From: VBAS01 sp963773465
GTDB lineage: Bacteria; Bacteroidota; Bacteroidia; Chitinophagales; Chitinophagaceae
DNA: 64,000 nt
Direction of reading: 5' to 3'
Assembly: GCA_963773465.1 (NCBI GenBank)
Contig: CAVZBF010000001.1
Span: 1,922,001 to 1,986,000, forward strand
In this document: positions 16,139 through 23,808 of the stretch, in pieces
How positions within the stretch are numbered: position 1 is the stretch's first letter
How the letters are laid out: every line of letters begins with the position of its first letter
Made by a program: the position numbers and the translations under genes
Notes under the pieces: generated by a model
Database searches by the model: none
Told to the model about the DNA's origin: nothing
Seen by the model: only the letters and a program-made list of their open reading frames with translations

Positions 16139-16789
16139 TTAATTTGTATCATTTGGTTCCTTCCGCTTTTTTCTGAATTCTTTGACGATACTGATAATGA
16201 GCGGTACAGTAACAAACAGGATAAAAGAAATGACAATGTATTTTAACCAAGGTTTCAAAAATGGCCGGCTGCCAATAAAGTAACCTCCCAATACAAAGCT
16301 TACTATCCATATTATGGAACCGGCAATTGTAAGAAAAATAAAGCGGCGGAATCTTAACCTGATTATGCCGGCAATAACAGGAGCAAATGTGCGAATGATG
16401 GGTAAATACAATCCAACTGTCAATGTCAGCCATCCATATTTTTCATAAAATAAGTCAGCAGTTTTGAGATGGCGTTGTTTAAAAAATTTAGAATCTTTTC
16501 GTTCGTGCAATAAAGGGCCCGCTTTCCATCCAAACCAATAACCCGTAAGATTACCAAGAATTGCGGCTGGGATCAGCAGGCTGCAAACAATATAAATATC
16601 ATACGGCAAATCGCCGGTGGCTGATAATACTCCCGTCACAAACAAGACGGCGCCGACAGGCAGAAAAAAACAAAAGAATAAACCGACGCTTGCATACACT
16701 ACCAGCCAAACGATGAGCATTCCTCCATTCCTGACCAATGACTCAATATCAAAAATGGATAAGATATTAATGATAACAATTCGTATCAT
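16139..16789 (-). CDS. DedA/SNARE-associated family membrane protein
   Basis: 216 residues, about five membrane segments. The family signature is clear: a reentrant N-terminal part (LPVGAVLFVTGVLSATG), GNLTGYWFGWKAG, then the conserved YLPIIRTFAPVIAGIIRLRFRRF with the essential arginine, and a terminal basic tail. DedA proteins are undecaprenyl-phosphate or phospholipid flippases/transport proteins. It is slightly shorter at the N-terminus than usual but complete in the core. Confidence 0.92.
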   Translation of the reverse strand: MIRIVIINILSIFDIESLVRNGGMLIVWLVVYASVGLFFCFFLPVGAVLFVTGVLSATGDLPYDIYIVCSLLIPAAILGNLTGYWFGWKAGPLLHERKDSKFFKQRHLKTADLFYEKYGWLTLTVGLYLPIIRTFAPVIAGIIRLRFRRFIFLTIAGSIIWIVSFVLGGYFIGSRPFLKPWLKYIVISFILFVTVPLIISIVKEFRKKRKEPNDTN

Positions 16790-16952
16790 TTGGAATTCAA
16801 AGACAAAAATTACACCGATTCTTCAAGCCACGCCAATATTCAAATTCAAAAAACCTCATGATCTTTATAAACCTGATCACGTTGTTCTCAGCATTGGGAA
16901 TTGTGTAACGCATAAAAGCAAAGACCTACAGAACTTTTGCGATCATAAATTA

Positions 16953-17402
16953 TCAATGGCGAAATCGCCGGATATATTTCGCCGGTTGACCCATTGAGTT
17001 CTCATCCATATAATAAACCTCGAGAATGTTTTCATCCAGCCTGCTGATCATTTCAGCGGCTGCAAAGACACCAAGTTCAGTTCCATGGTTGAGAAGACGC
17101 CATTCAAAATTAATTGTAGCAGGTTCTCCAGCACTGCATGCAATTGTTCCGGCTGAAAAAATGCCTGTACAATTAGCATAGAACGTGTAAATATCATCGG
17201 TCTCACAGGTAAGCATGCTGTTCTCCGACTCTTCTATTATACCATTATTGTTTTCATCGAGTCCATGGCTTTCGAATTTCCAGGGCTCTTTAACAAGAAA
17301 CGCTGTTTTACTGTTCATACCATCCTCTTCTTTACTGCATGATGTAAAAATGCAAAAGCAGAATAGACTTATTGCAACAATTTTTCGAACGATCGTTATC
17401 AT
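16953..17402 (-). CDS. lipocalin-like lipoprotein
   Basis: 149 residues. Lipobox IFTSC places the lipidated cysteine at residue 22. The pattern after it (LVKEPWKFESHGLDENNNGIIEE, then short beta strands ending in VYYMDENSMGQPAKYIRRF) matches the small lipocalin-like lipoproteins typical of Bacteroidota, in which a KxWxxxG motif opens the barrel. An EF-hand-like acidic loop DENNNGIIEE is visible. Ligand unknown. Confidence 0.75.
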   Translation of the reverse strand: MITIVRKIVAISLFCFCIFTSCSKEEDGMNSKTAFLVKEPWKFESHGLDENNNGIIEESENSMLTCETDDIYTFYANCTGIFSAGTIACSAGEPATINFEWRLLNHGTELGVFAAAEMISRLDENILEVYYMDENSMGQPAKYIRRFRH

Positions 17403-17705
17403 TTGGGCAGGTTTTAATTCACCTGAGAGGTTTAAATATCATGCCATGCACTCTGAAAAACTTCGTCACGAACCACTATTTTCCCTTGCTTTTTTTACGC
17501 ATTGTTGGTCTATTGTTTCGCAGTATAACTGGTCCATTAATATCATTTTAAAAAACAGAAAACAACTCATCATTCACGAATTTTTCCGGGCAGGTTATTG
17601 ACATTCAAATTCAAATTATAATAAAGTTATTTGATGCTCTATACAAATCGCATGATTTTTGCAGTTAAACCGGTGCTTCAAAACATACCCAACCATTCAG
17701 AACCG
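17403..17705. other. intergenic region
   Basis: 303 bp between divergent genes; nothing beyond A+T-rich sequence was recognised. Confidence 0.35.
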
Positions 17706-17960
17706 ATGTTCCCCGATTATCAAAACATGAGTACAGATGGCCTGCTGGAATTGCTTGCCCGTGAGACGGAAAAACTCACGGTGCTACTGGCCGGAAAAAA
17801 GTTTGATGCCGAGTATGCAAAATGTAAAGATGGCATTAAACAACTGCAGGTGATCATAGACATGCGTAAAGGAATCACCGCGACTCCTCACCCCATTTTC
17901 GAAAAGGTAAATATCGACCCCGTGCCCCCAACTCAAAATGACAAGGAAAAGACAGGCTGA
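17706..17960 (+). CDS. small helical protein, paralogue 3 of 3
   Basis: 84 residues from MFPDYQNMSTDG (alternative starts at 17631 and 17727). The block LLELLARETEKLTVLLAG...YAKCKDGIKQLQVIID is the clearest form of the family shared with 14424-14651 and 11776-12006. The tail is proline- and charge-rich. Cytoplasmic, probably a helical hairpin. A strong terminator follows at 18087. Confidence 0.65.
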   Translation: MFPDYQNMSTDGLLELLARETEKLTVLLAGKKFDAEYAKCKDGIKQLQVIIDMRKGITATPHPIFEKVNIDPVPPTQNDKEKTG

Positions 17961-18086
17961 ATATTTAAAATAAATTCGTAGAAACACGATTGCCGGATAT
18001 CAAAACTTTCAGGAGCTTATTGTAAATGAATTATATTCATGTAAATTTTTTTGAACTAGGTTAATGGTTAATGGTTATTGATTAGT

Positions 18087-18115
18087 AGTCCCCGTTATTG
18101 TGCGGGGACTTTTTA
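18087..18115 (+). terminator. intrinsic terminator
   Basis: AGTCCCCG and CGGGGACT form an 8-bp G+C-rich stem with an 8-nt loop, followed by a T run. It ends the small-protein transcript that stops at 17960. Confidence 0.75.
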
Positions 18116-18155
18116 GTGGGCTTCTTTTAGCACAAAGTTTGATAGTAATAATCAA

Positions 18156-18281
18156 ATGCATCATTCAAGAAGGTATTATATCAGGCGAAGAAACTGGCTT
18201 CTTATCCTGTTTCTCTCGGTTCTTCTTCTTTTAGTAGTCGTTAAATGGGGGTACAGAATGGTCGAAATATTTCCCCGGTAA
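18156..18281 (+). CDS. possible 41-residue single-TM protein
   Basis: The frame reads MHHSRRYYIRRRNW, then a hydrophobic run LLILFLSVLLLLVVV and WGYRMVEIFPR. The very basic N-terminus before a single helix fits a small N-in membrane protein. There is no homology evidence and no clear promoter, so it could be chance. Confidence 0.4.
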   Translation: MHHSRRYYIRRRNWLLILFLSVLLLLVVVKWGYRMVEIFPR

Positions 18282-18336
18282 ACGAATTTTACAGGAAGTA
18301 TAACCTGGTTTTATGCAGCACGAAAGAATCGGTTGA

Positions 18337-18837
18337 TCAGAATTTTAATTTCTCCCCGACCAACGAACAATTTACTTTAGTGAACGCTTCTTTATCGGAA
18401 TAGTTTATCCCGGATATAAAGTATGTTGTATCAGTTTTCACATCCATATCTCCTATGCCACGCAGCAGCCTTCCATTTTCTTTTTTAAAATACACTTCCA
18501 TTATCGAATGCATTCCTTCTGAATTGAATTCATACCATAGTTTTAAGATTTCTCCGTCTTCTTTTCCTTTCACTGTGCCCCTGCTCCCATCCTTTTCATA
18601 ATTATCATAAAGCATTTTACCCGACAACTCCTTTCCTTTTTGCTCAATCATGAGTATGGCAGTATCCCGGCCGATTATTTTCATGTAGCAGCCGCTTACA
18701 TCAGTTGCAGGCTTTTCATTAACATTCGGGGAAACGGTGTTGCCGTTGTCTGAAGCTGTGGCAGTAACAGGCTCGCTGTTATTATTGCAGGAGAGAAGTT
18801 TGCCTGATAATACAATGAAGAAAATATACCTGAACAT
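18337..18837 (-). CDS. lipoprotein of unknown function
   Basis: About 166 residues from MFRYIFFIVLSG (a second ATG at 18861 adds 8 residues). Lipobox KLLSC gives an anchored protein. A low-complexity linker leads to a beta-rich domain with GCYMKIIGRDTAILMIEQ, ELSGKMLYDNYEKDGSRG and YFISGINY, reminiscent of small lipoproteins whose barrel-like domain starts with GxYxxI. No enzyme motif is seen. Confidence 0.78.
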   Translation of the reverse strand: MFRYIFFIVLSGKLLSCNNNSEPVTATASDNGNTVSPNVNEKPATDVSGCYMKIIGRDTAILMIEQKGKELSGKMLYDNYEKDGSRGTVKGKEDGEILKLWYEFNSEGMHSIMEVYFKKENGRLLRGIGDMDVKTDTTYFISGINYSDKEAFTKVNCSLVGEKLKF

Positions 18838-19124
18838 CTTTTTATTATTTATTATAAACAATACATAACGAATTTAAATTATTTCTGTAGGTTCAAAGGC
18901 CCGGGCCTTTTCGTATACATTGTTTACGGTAGAATAAACAACTATCAGACCATCACGCTCCGAACGGACAGTTTTTTATGCAGGTGTAAGATCTTTGTAC
19001 AAGGAGATTTTCTGCAATTGCCGGAACACCGGTTTGCACAGTTTTTTATTTTATAAATAGTGCGGAATTTATTTTCAAATTCAACCGCGAGAGTGCCTGG
19101 TATAATAAAATCTAAAATGGCCGT

Positions 19125-19802
19125 TTATATAATCCGGTCCATCACCAGGTTGGATGCAAACTGGAACAAAAGATAATTGATAATGATGCTTATAATACTT
19201 TTCAACGTGATCCACCAAATGCGTTTCCCTTTAAAGAAATTCAGGTATGTCCAGGTATTATAAGATATCAAAAAGATCACTTCTAAAGTTTGGATAAGAC
19301 TTTCGGGAAGCAAAAGATAGAGGACGTTAATTGGGACGATCAATACAGACATAAACCCAAGCATATAAACATTCATCACCAGCGCTTCAGCATAATAGAG
19401 CTTTGGACTTTTAAAAAGTAAATACGTGATAAGGGAATAAAAAGGGAGCATGGCCGCCTGTACAATAAAATAATAGTGTTTATAAAATTCTGAAATTTCA
19501 TTTGTGGCGTTATAATAAACAAAAAATAGCACAAGAGCACCGAATGTTGCAGAGATAGCAAATAAGGGAAACGGCTTTTGATAATGCAATCGAAAACCAG
19601 CTAAATATCTTTGCTGCATACTGCCGGGGTGGATTGCCAGCTCTTTTAATGTATATAGAAATCCTTTTTCAAGATGCCAGAATGTATGAGTAACCTCATG
19701 CAATATATGAGGCATGTTAATACGCCTGGCTTCAAGAGGCTGCCCGCAGTTTGAGCAATATGTAAGCTCACCTTCATAACCACAATTTTGGCATGCTAAC
19801 AT
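19125..19802 (-). CDS. DUF3667 family membrane protein
   Basis: 225 residues. The N-terminal zinc ribbon has CQNCGYEGELTYCSNCGQ, followed by the family block EVTHTFWHLEKGFLYTLKELAIHPG and LAGFRLHYQKPFPLF, then about four membrane helices. This is the complete DUF3667 arrangement. The function of the family is not known to me. It is a single gene; the ribbon would sit on the cytoplasmic side. Confidence 0.92.
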   Translation of the reverse strand: MLACQNCGYEGELTYCSNCGQPLEARRINMPHILHEVTHTFWHLEKGFLYTLKELAIHPGSMQQRYLAGFRLHYQKPFPLFAISATFGALVLFFVYYNATNEISEFYKHYYFIVQAAMLPFYSLITYLLFKSPKLYYAEALVMNVYMLGFMSVLIVPINVLYLLLPESLIQTLEVIFLISYNTWTYLNFFKGKRIWWITLKSIISIIINYLLFQFASNLVMDRII

Positions 19803-20096
19803 TTTTTATTAAACGATATTTTCTATGTCCGTTGATCAGGACTAAAGAAAGGTACTACTTAACTGCTCAGTTAGGAAATAAAATTCTCATGACCATATGT
19901 TGAGGAAGTATGCCATTGAACAAAAAGAAACAAACTTTATCGTTATGATTTCTTTACAACACACAAAACTTTTACCGGCAATTTTGCCTCGTTCACCTGT
20001 TTTTATTGCCTGTTGACCTACACCTGCTTTTTGTCTTTTCAGTTTTGTATGAAATTGCAGGTATAGTTATGCATTAATCATAAAAATAATTGTGAT

Positions 20097-20342
20097 ATGA
20101 AAGCCTCAACAGAACGAAAAATCATTCGGTGGATACATATTCTTTTAAGTATACCTGTAATCGGTTATATCTATGGACCCGTTGCACAAATACCGGAAGC
20201 GTCCCTGATGGTCAGAGTATTCTTTTTTCCGGTTATTATTTTATCAGGATTTTATTTATGGAAAGGACACTTGTTGAAGAAGTGGCTGCGCAGCAAAGAT
20301 AATCCGGGATCCAGCTTACAAAGGTTCGATAGGGTCCGTTAA
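20097..20342 (+). CDS. small membrane protein
   Basis: 81 residues with two or three hydrophobic stretches (IIRWIHILLSIPVIGYIYGPV and VRVFFFPVIILSGFYLW), then a basic tail WKGHLLKKWLRSK. The pattern RWIHIxxSIPVIGYIYGP occurs in short Bacteroidota membrane proteins of unknown role. The ATG directly precedes the basic segment and helix. Confidence 0.7.
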   Translation: MKASTERKIIRWIHILLSIPVIGYIYGPVAQIPEASLMVRVFFFPVIILSGFYLWKGHLLKKWLRSKDNPGSSLQRFDRVR

Positions 20343-20875
20343 GAAATGCGCCGGATGCGCATAGTTTGATAATGCGGGGTTACATTCTTAGGAGGAAGAA
20401 TATCCCCAGTTCGCCGCGCAATCAATAGTGATATTACGTTTTTGTGAGTGAAATGTAACTAGCATAGGATTTGTGCGTGTATTATAGTTTGGTTTTAAAA
20501 TGTAGTCGGCCCTTATGAAAAATCCGAAGAATTTAAAAGTTGGGATAACAGTATACATAGGCAGGCGTAACTATTATGAGTAGCTTTTTTAAATGATCAT
20601 GGATTATGAATTTCTATGCGGCGGGCGGGATTTTTATCCTGCCTTTTTTTATTCACTAACTTTCAATATTCGCCCGGCAACGATACTTTCACGCTCACTT
20701 GTTTTTTCAATTGCCTTCATTGCATAAAACACATAAAGAATTTTTCGGGATGCAATATTCCGGTGATTGACCGGATTGAATGCACACATTTGTGAACTGG
20801 ATTTCAATTCACATTTTTTTAAATATTTATGTAAGAATTCCAGTTGATATTTGATATCAAATCAAACTCTTACAT
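20343..20875. other. intergenic region
   Basis: 533 bp. It holds a 22-codon frame at 20515-20583 immediately followed by an intrinsic terminator at 20624. That pairing hints at a small transcript (short peptide or sRNA) but nothing else supports a gene. Confidence 0.35.
20624..20650 (+). terminator. intrinsic terminator
   Basis: GGCGGGAT faces ATCCTGCC (one wobble) with a TTTT loop, followed by seven T. It is 280 bp after the nearest plus-strand gene, so it may end a separate short transcript. Confidence 0.65.
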
Positions 20876-21232
20876 ATGAAAAAACTAATCTTTACAATTG
20901 TGTTATTTATGTCAATTGCATTTGCGTCCCCGGCCCAAGACACTACTGTGATTGAGCAATACTGTAAAATGATCGTTAGCGGACGAGTGCTTTCCACAAA
21001 AGTTAATATTGATCTTGATTTTGGTGAGGAACGAAAATTATTTGGAGGCGATACGAGGCTGAAAGATGATCTTACGGGCAAACTAAAGAAATTTAATTCA
21101 ACGGTGGATGCATTGAATTATATGGGTGCACAGGGATGGATGCTCGTGAATGTATTTCCAATGAAAGAAGTTGATTCCTTCATCTATCACTACTATTTCA
21201 AGAAGTTATTCAAAAAGTCGGAGATAAATTAA
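20876..21232 (+). CDS. small secreted protein of unknown function
   Basis: 118 residues with a signal peptide ending near SPAQ. The mature part has VNIDLDFGEERKLFGG and a C-terminal YMGAQGWMLVNVFP block with several aromatic residues; this GAQGWxLV pattern occurs in small exported Bacteroidota proteins of unknown role. A perfect hairpin follows the stop. Confidence 0.75.
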   Translation: MKKLIFTIVLFMSIAFASPAQDTTVIEQYCKMIVSGRVLSTKVNIDLDFGEERKLFGGDTRLKDDLTGKLKKFNSTVDALNYMGAQGWMLVNVFPMKEVDSFIYHYYFKKLFKKSEIN

Positions 21233-21240
21233 TTTATAAG

Positions 21241-21270
21241 GTCTTGGTTCATGCTGCCATGAACCAAGAC
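21241..21270 (+). terminator. hairpin after the secreted protein gene
   Basis: A perfect 13-bp stem (GTCTTGGTTCATG with its complement) and 4-nt loop, 8 nt after the stop. There is no T run, so factor-independent termination is uncertain; it may stabilise the 3' end. Confidence 0.55.
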
Positions 21271-21334
21271 CCGGAATTATTTCATAGTGACGAATTATTC
21301 TGTTTTTGACGAATAATTCTATTTATGATGAATG

Positions 21335-21595
21335 CTAGTTATCTTTTATCACCGTCGTTCTTGTTTCGCTGGTGCTGGAATTTCCCCGCATAAGGGCAAC
21401 AAGTATAATGATAAATACGGCTCCGCCTGCTACCCATAGCCACGGCGATGAATACCATTCTGTAGTTGTCTTAGTAGTAGTACTTGTCTTAGTAGTTACC
21501 TGGTCAGTTGCCTGTGCCCAAAGTATGACCTGCATACAAGTGAATAGGAAAGCGAGGAAAAATCTGTATCCCCATCGAAGACTAATCTTTTTCAT
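21335..21595 (-). CDS. small SP+TM protein, paralogue of 25657-25878
   Basis: 86 residues from MKKISLRWGYRF (earlier in-frame ATGs up to 21685 were rejected). A signal-like N-terminus ends near WAQ, followed by a threonine-rich spacer, then TEWYSSPWLWVAGGAVFIII and LVALMRG, a single membrane helix with a short polar tail. The WY-P-W-V-GGAVFI-LVAL-RG core is shared with the protein at 25657. Function unknown. Confidence 0.75.
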   Translation of the reverse strand: MKKISLRWGYRFFLAFLFTCMQVILWAQATDQVTTKTSTTTKTTTEWYSSPWLWVAGGAVFIIILVALMRGNSSTSETRTTVIKDN

Positions 21596-21804
21596 GATAA
21601 ATTTTTTGATTAAAAAATTATTATCCATTATAATAGAGATAAGAATCAGGCCAAAATATTTTAAACTACCAAAATATGCCGGCACGTGTTACAGCGGGGA
21701 ATTGTTTCTACAGTTCAAACCTTAAAGTTCATCGTTTGTTTTTTGGGTATCTTATTTTTGAAGGGAATATAGCATTCATAAGAAGGGAATATAACATTCA
21801 TAAC

Positions 21805-22197
21805 ATGAGAAAAAGCTTAACAAAGATCAAATCGATTATGGAATTGTATGAACTGCTGCCGGCCAACGAACGAATAATTACAGACGTTTTAAGACAAATT
21901 ATTAAAGAAAACTTGCCGCCGGGTTGCAAAGAAAAAATATCCTATAATGTTCCTTTTTTCCATGGTAATAAAGGGATCTGTATTATTTGGCCGGCAACAG
22001 TTCCGGGAGGCGGTGTCAGGAACGGAGTCTTATTAGGATTCTGGTATGGGAATAAGTTAAAAGACGCGGATAATTATCTCACACATGGCACCAATAAACA
22101 GATATTCTATAAAATCTATCATACTCCCGAAGAAATTAACAGTCGTGCAATTATCAAACTTTTGAAAGAGGCAGCAAAGATCGACGGAGTGAAATGA
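21805..22197 (+). CDS. DUF1801 domain protein
   Basis: 130 residues from MRKSLTKIKSIMELY. The core RQIIKENLPPGCKEKISYNVPFF followed by a hydrophobic strand and VLLGFWYGNKLKD matches the DUF1801 (YdhG-like) fold. I start at 21805 because upstream codons to 21676 run through intergenic sequence. Soluble cytoplasmic protein; molecular role not established. Confidence 0.8.
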   Translation: MRKSLTKIKSIMELYELLPANERIITDVLRQIIKENLPPGCKEKISYNVPFFHGNKGICIIWPATVPGGGVRNGVLLGFWYGNKLKDADNYLTHGTNKQIFYKIYHTPEEINSRAIIKLLKEAAKIDGVK

Positions 22198-22199
22198 TC

Positions 22200-22376
22200 T
22201 CAATGCATCTGCGACTTATTATCGACGTCCGCCGCGCCTTCTTCATCTTTTGATTTTGGATAATCATTTTTTATCTGGTCGATCACTTCTTTCTTATCTT
22301 TTTGATTGCGGATAACAAGAAAAGCAATTAAAAGGACAGCAGCGATCCCAACAAAAATTAAAACCGTGAGGTTCAT
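22200..22376 (-). CDS. small single-TM protein, 58 residues
   Basis: ATG at 22376 reads MNLTVLIFVGIAAVLLIAFL then VIRNQKDKKEVIDQIKNDY and an acidic tail to TGA at 22200. One N-terminal helix, then a charged RNQKDKKE segment: a pattern I associate with short Bacteroidota membrane proteins. It is tail-to-tail with the DUF1801 gene, 2 nt apart, leaving no free space, which supports it being real. Confidence 0.65.
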   Translation of the reverse strand: MNLTVLIFVGIAAVLLIAFLVIRNQKDKKEVIDQIKNDYPKSKDEEGAADVDNKSQMH

Positions 22377-22470
22377 ATTTTAGATTTTGATTAAAGCTAC
22401 AATTTAGTTTCACCCGGACATATTAAGTTTTTAACGGTCCTGAATACTTACTGTGGGCCTTAAAACAAGC

Positions 22471-22478
22471 TATTTTTG
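22471..22478 (+). promoter_or_regulatory. -7 promoter element (TATTTTTG)
   Basis: TATTTTTG matches TAnnTTTG exactly and ends 4 nt before the ATG at 22483, placing the transcription start at or inside the first codon. Confidence 0.5.
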
Positions 22479-22482
22479 AACC

Positions 22483-22668
22483 ATGGAACAAGCCTACATC
22501 ATAGCACGATTAAAGGAAATAACCATCCCCGAATTACTGGATGCTCTTGCAGAAGCTAATGCAGGAGAAGCGATCGATATTTATGAACACCTCGATCCTG
22601 GGCTGATTGATAAAACCACGGATGCACTGTGGGAATTTATTAGTACGGTGAAGCAACTAAAAAAATGA
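22483..22668 (+). CDS. short soluble protein of unknown function
   Basis: 61 residues, acidic and helical (ITIPELLDALAEANAGEAIDIYEHLD, written here only in part as PELLDALAEANAGEA). There is no membrane segment or known domain. Support comes from the perfect -7 element just before the ATG and from free flanking space. Confidence 0.55.
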   Translation: MEQAYIIARLKEITIPELLDALAEANAGEAIDIYEHLDPGLIDKTTDALWEFISTVKQLKK

Positions 22669-22842
22669 GTCGTCTTGAATTAAATGTTTCAACAAAATTT
22701 TCGCCTTGTCAGCATTTACTGCCGTTTATAATCTCTTTGGCAGTAAAGCGGGTAAACTTTTCCACCATTTGATGAGCTGGCATCGTTTTTTCTTCAATTG
22801 ATGTCTTACCTTTCTTATTATTCACTTTAAAATTTCACTCGT

Positions 22843-23208
22843 ATGAAAAAAACACTGTTATTGATGATGGCGTTTGCCTTTGTGGGCACAGCAGCGATGG
22901 CACAACTGGAACAGAAAGACCATAAAAAGAATAAAGCAGAATGGGATCAAAAGATAAAAGATGAGCTGAAACTTAATGCCGACCAGGTGGCAAAATATGA
23001 TGCTCTTAATAAAGAGTACGACGAAAAATTCAGTTCGATTTCTCAAGATGCCAACCTTTCCAAAGATGCACAAAAAGAAAAAAAGATGGCGTTGAAAAAA
23101 GAAAAAGAAACCAGGCTTTTTGAATTCCTTACACCTGAGCAGCAAACCAGGTACAAAGAATTAATTGAAAAAAAGAAAAAAGAAATGGAAAAACCGTCGA
23201 ACGGTTAA
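22843..23208 (+). CDS. periplasmic LTXXQ/Spy-like protein
   Basis: 121 residues with a signal peptide (MKKTLLLMMAFAFVGTAAMA then Q). The mature part is an all-helical, very charged protein with ELKLNADQVAKYDAL and a C-terminal FLTPEQQTRYKEL, the LTxxQ motif of Spy/CpxP-type periplasmic proteins. Possible chaperone or stress role by family. Confidence 0.75.
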   Translation: MKKTLLLMMAFAFVGTAAMAQLEQKDHKKNKAEWDQKIKDELKLNADQVAKYDALNKEYDEKFSSISQDANLSKDAQKEKKMALKKEKETRLFEFLTPEQQTRYKELIEKKKKEMEKPSNG

Positions 23209-23309
23209 TTTCAGATTAGCCAACACGCTAGGATCGCAATTGCCTCAACTTTATCGTTGGGGCAATTTCATTTAACTTCAGTCAATTATTTTCCGAAAAT
23301 CTTTTTAGA

Positions 23310-23735
23310 ATGGAAGTAAGACAAATGGAAGTTGATGATGCCGGTGCGGTTAACCTTCTTTCTCAGCAACTCGGTTATCCATTGTCAATTCAACAAACAC
23401 TTCAAAACATAAATGCAGTTTTAAAAAGTAAAGACCATACAGCTTTTGTGGCGGTAATTGAAAATAAAATTGTTGGCTGGATCGGTGCTGCCCAGTCGAT
23501 CATGCTCGAAGTAATGCCGCATTGTGAAATAAACGGGCTTGTGATAGATGAACATTACAGGGGTAAAGGTGTTGGGAGGTTGTTGATTGAAAAGGTAAAA
23601 CAATGGGCAAAAGGAAAAGGTAACGATAGCATACGCCTTCATTGTAATGTAAAAAGAACAGCTGCACATCGCTTCTATGAGCATTTAGGTTTCAAAGAGG
23701 TGAAACAACAAAAAAACTATGAAATAAATATTTAA
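23310..23735 (+). CDS. GNAT-family N-acetyltransferase
   Basis: 141 residues. The acetyl-CoA-binding motif A is INGLVIDEHYRGKGVGRLL (R/Q-x-x-G-x-G/A as RGKGVG), and motif B is RTAAHRFYEHLGFKEV, the classic AxxFYExLGF end. Length is full for a single-domain GNAT. A TAACTTCA block lies 29 nt upstream of the start. Substrate unknown. Confidence 0.93.
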   Translation: MEVRQMEVDDAGAVNLLSQQLGYPLSIQQTLQNINAVLKSKDHTAFVAVIENKIVGWIGAAQSIMLEVMPHCEINGLVIDEHYRGKGVGRLLIEKVKQWAKGKGNDSIRLHCNVKRTAAHRFYEHLGFKEVKQQKNYEINI

Positions 23736-23746
23736 GTAAAAATAAA

Positions 23747-23787
23747 CCCAGCCTTTCCTCAACTTTGACAACGTCGGAAAGGCCGGG
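23747..23787. terminator. bidirectional terminator candidate
   Basis: CCCAGCCTTTCC faces GGAAAGGCCGGG with a 17-nt loop, between the stop of the GNAT gene and the stop of the DUF4476 gene. Confidence 0.45.
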
Positions 23788-23808
23788 TATTGAAAACAGA
23801 ATTGGAAT

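Larger units (their letters stand above)
17961..18336. other. intergenic region with terminator and a short frame
   Basis: 376 bp. It contains the terminator at 18087-18115 and a 41-codon single-TM frame at 18156-18281. Confidence 0.4.

Noticed and set aside
20515..20583. 22-codon frame before a terminator
   Set aside because: Too short and without a clear promoter to call as a gene; recorded in the intergenic entry.
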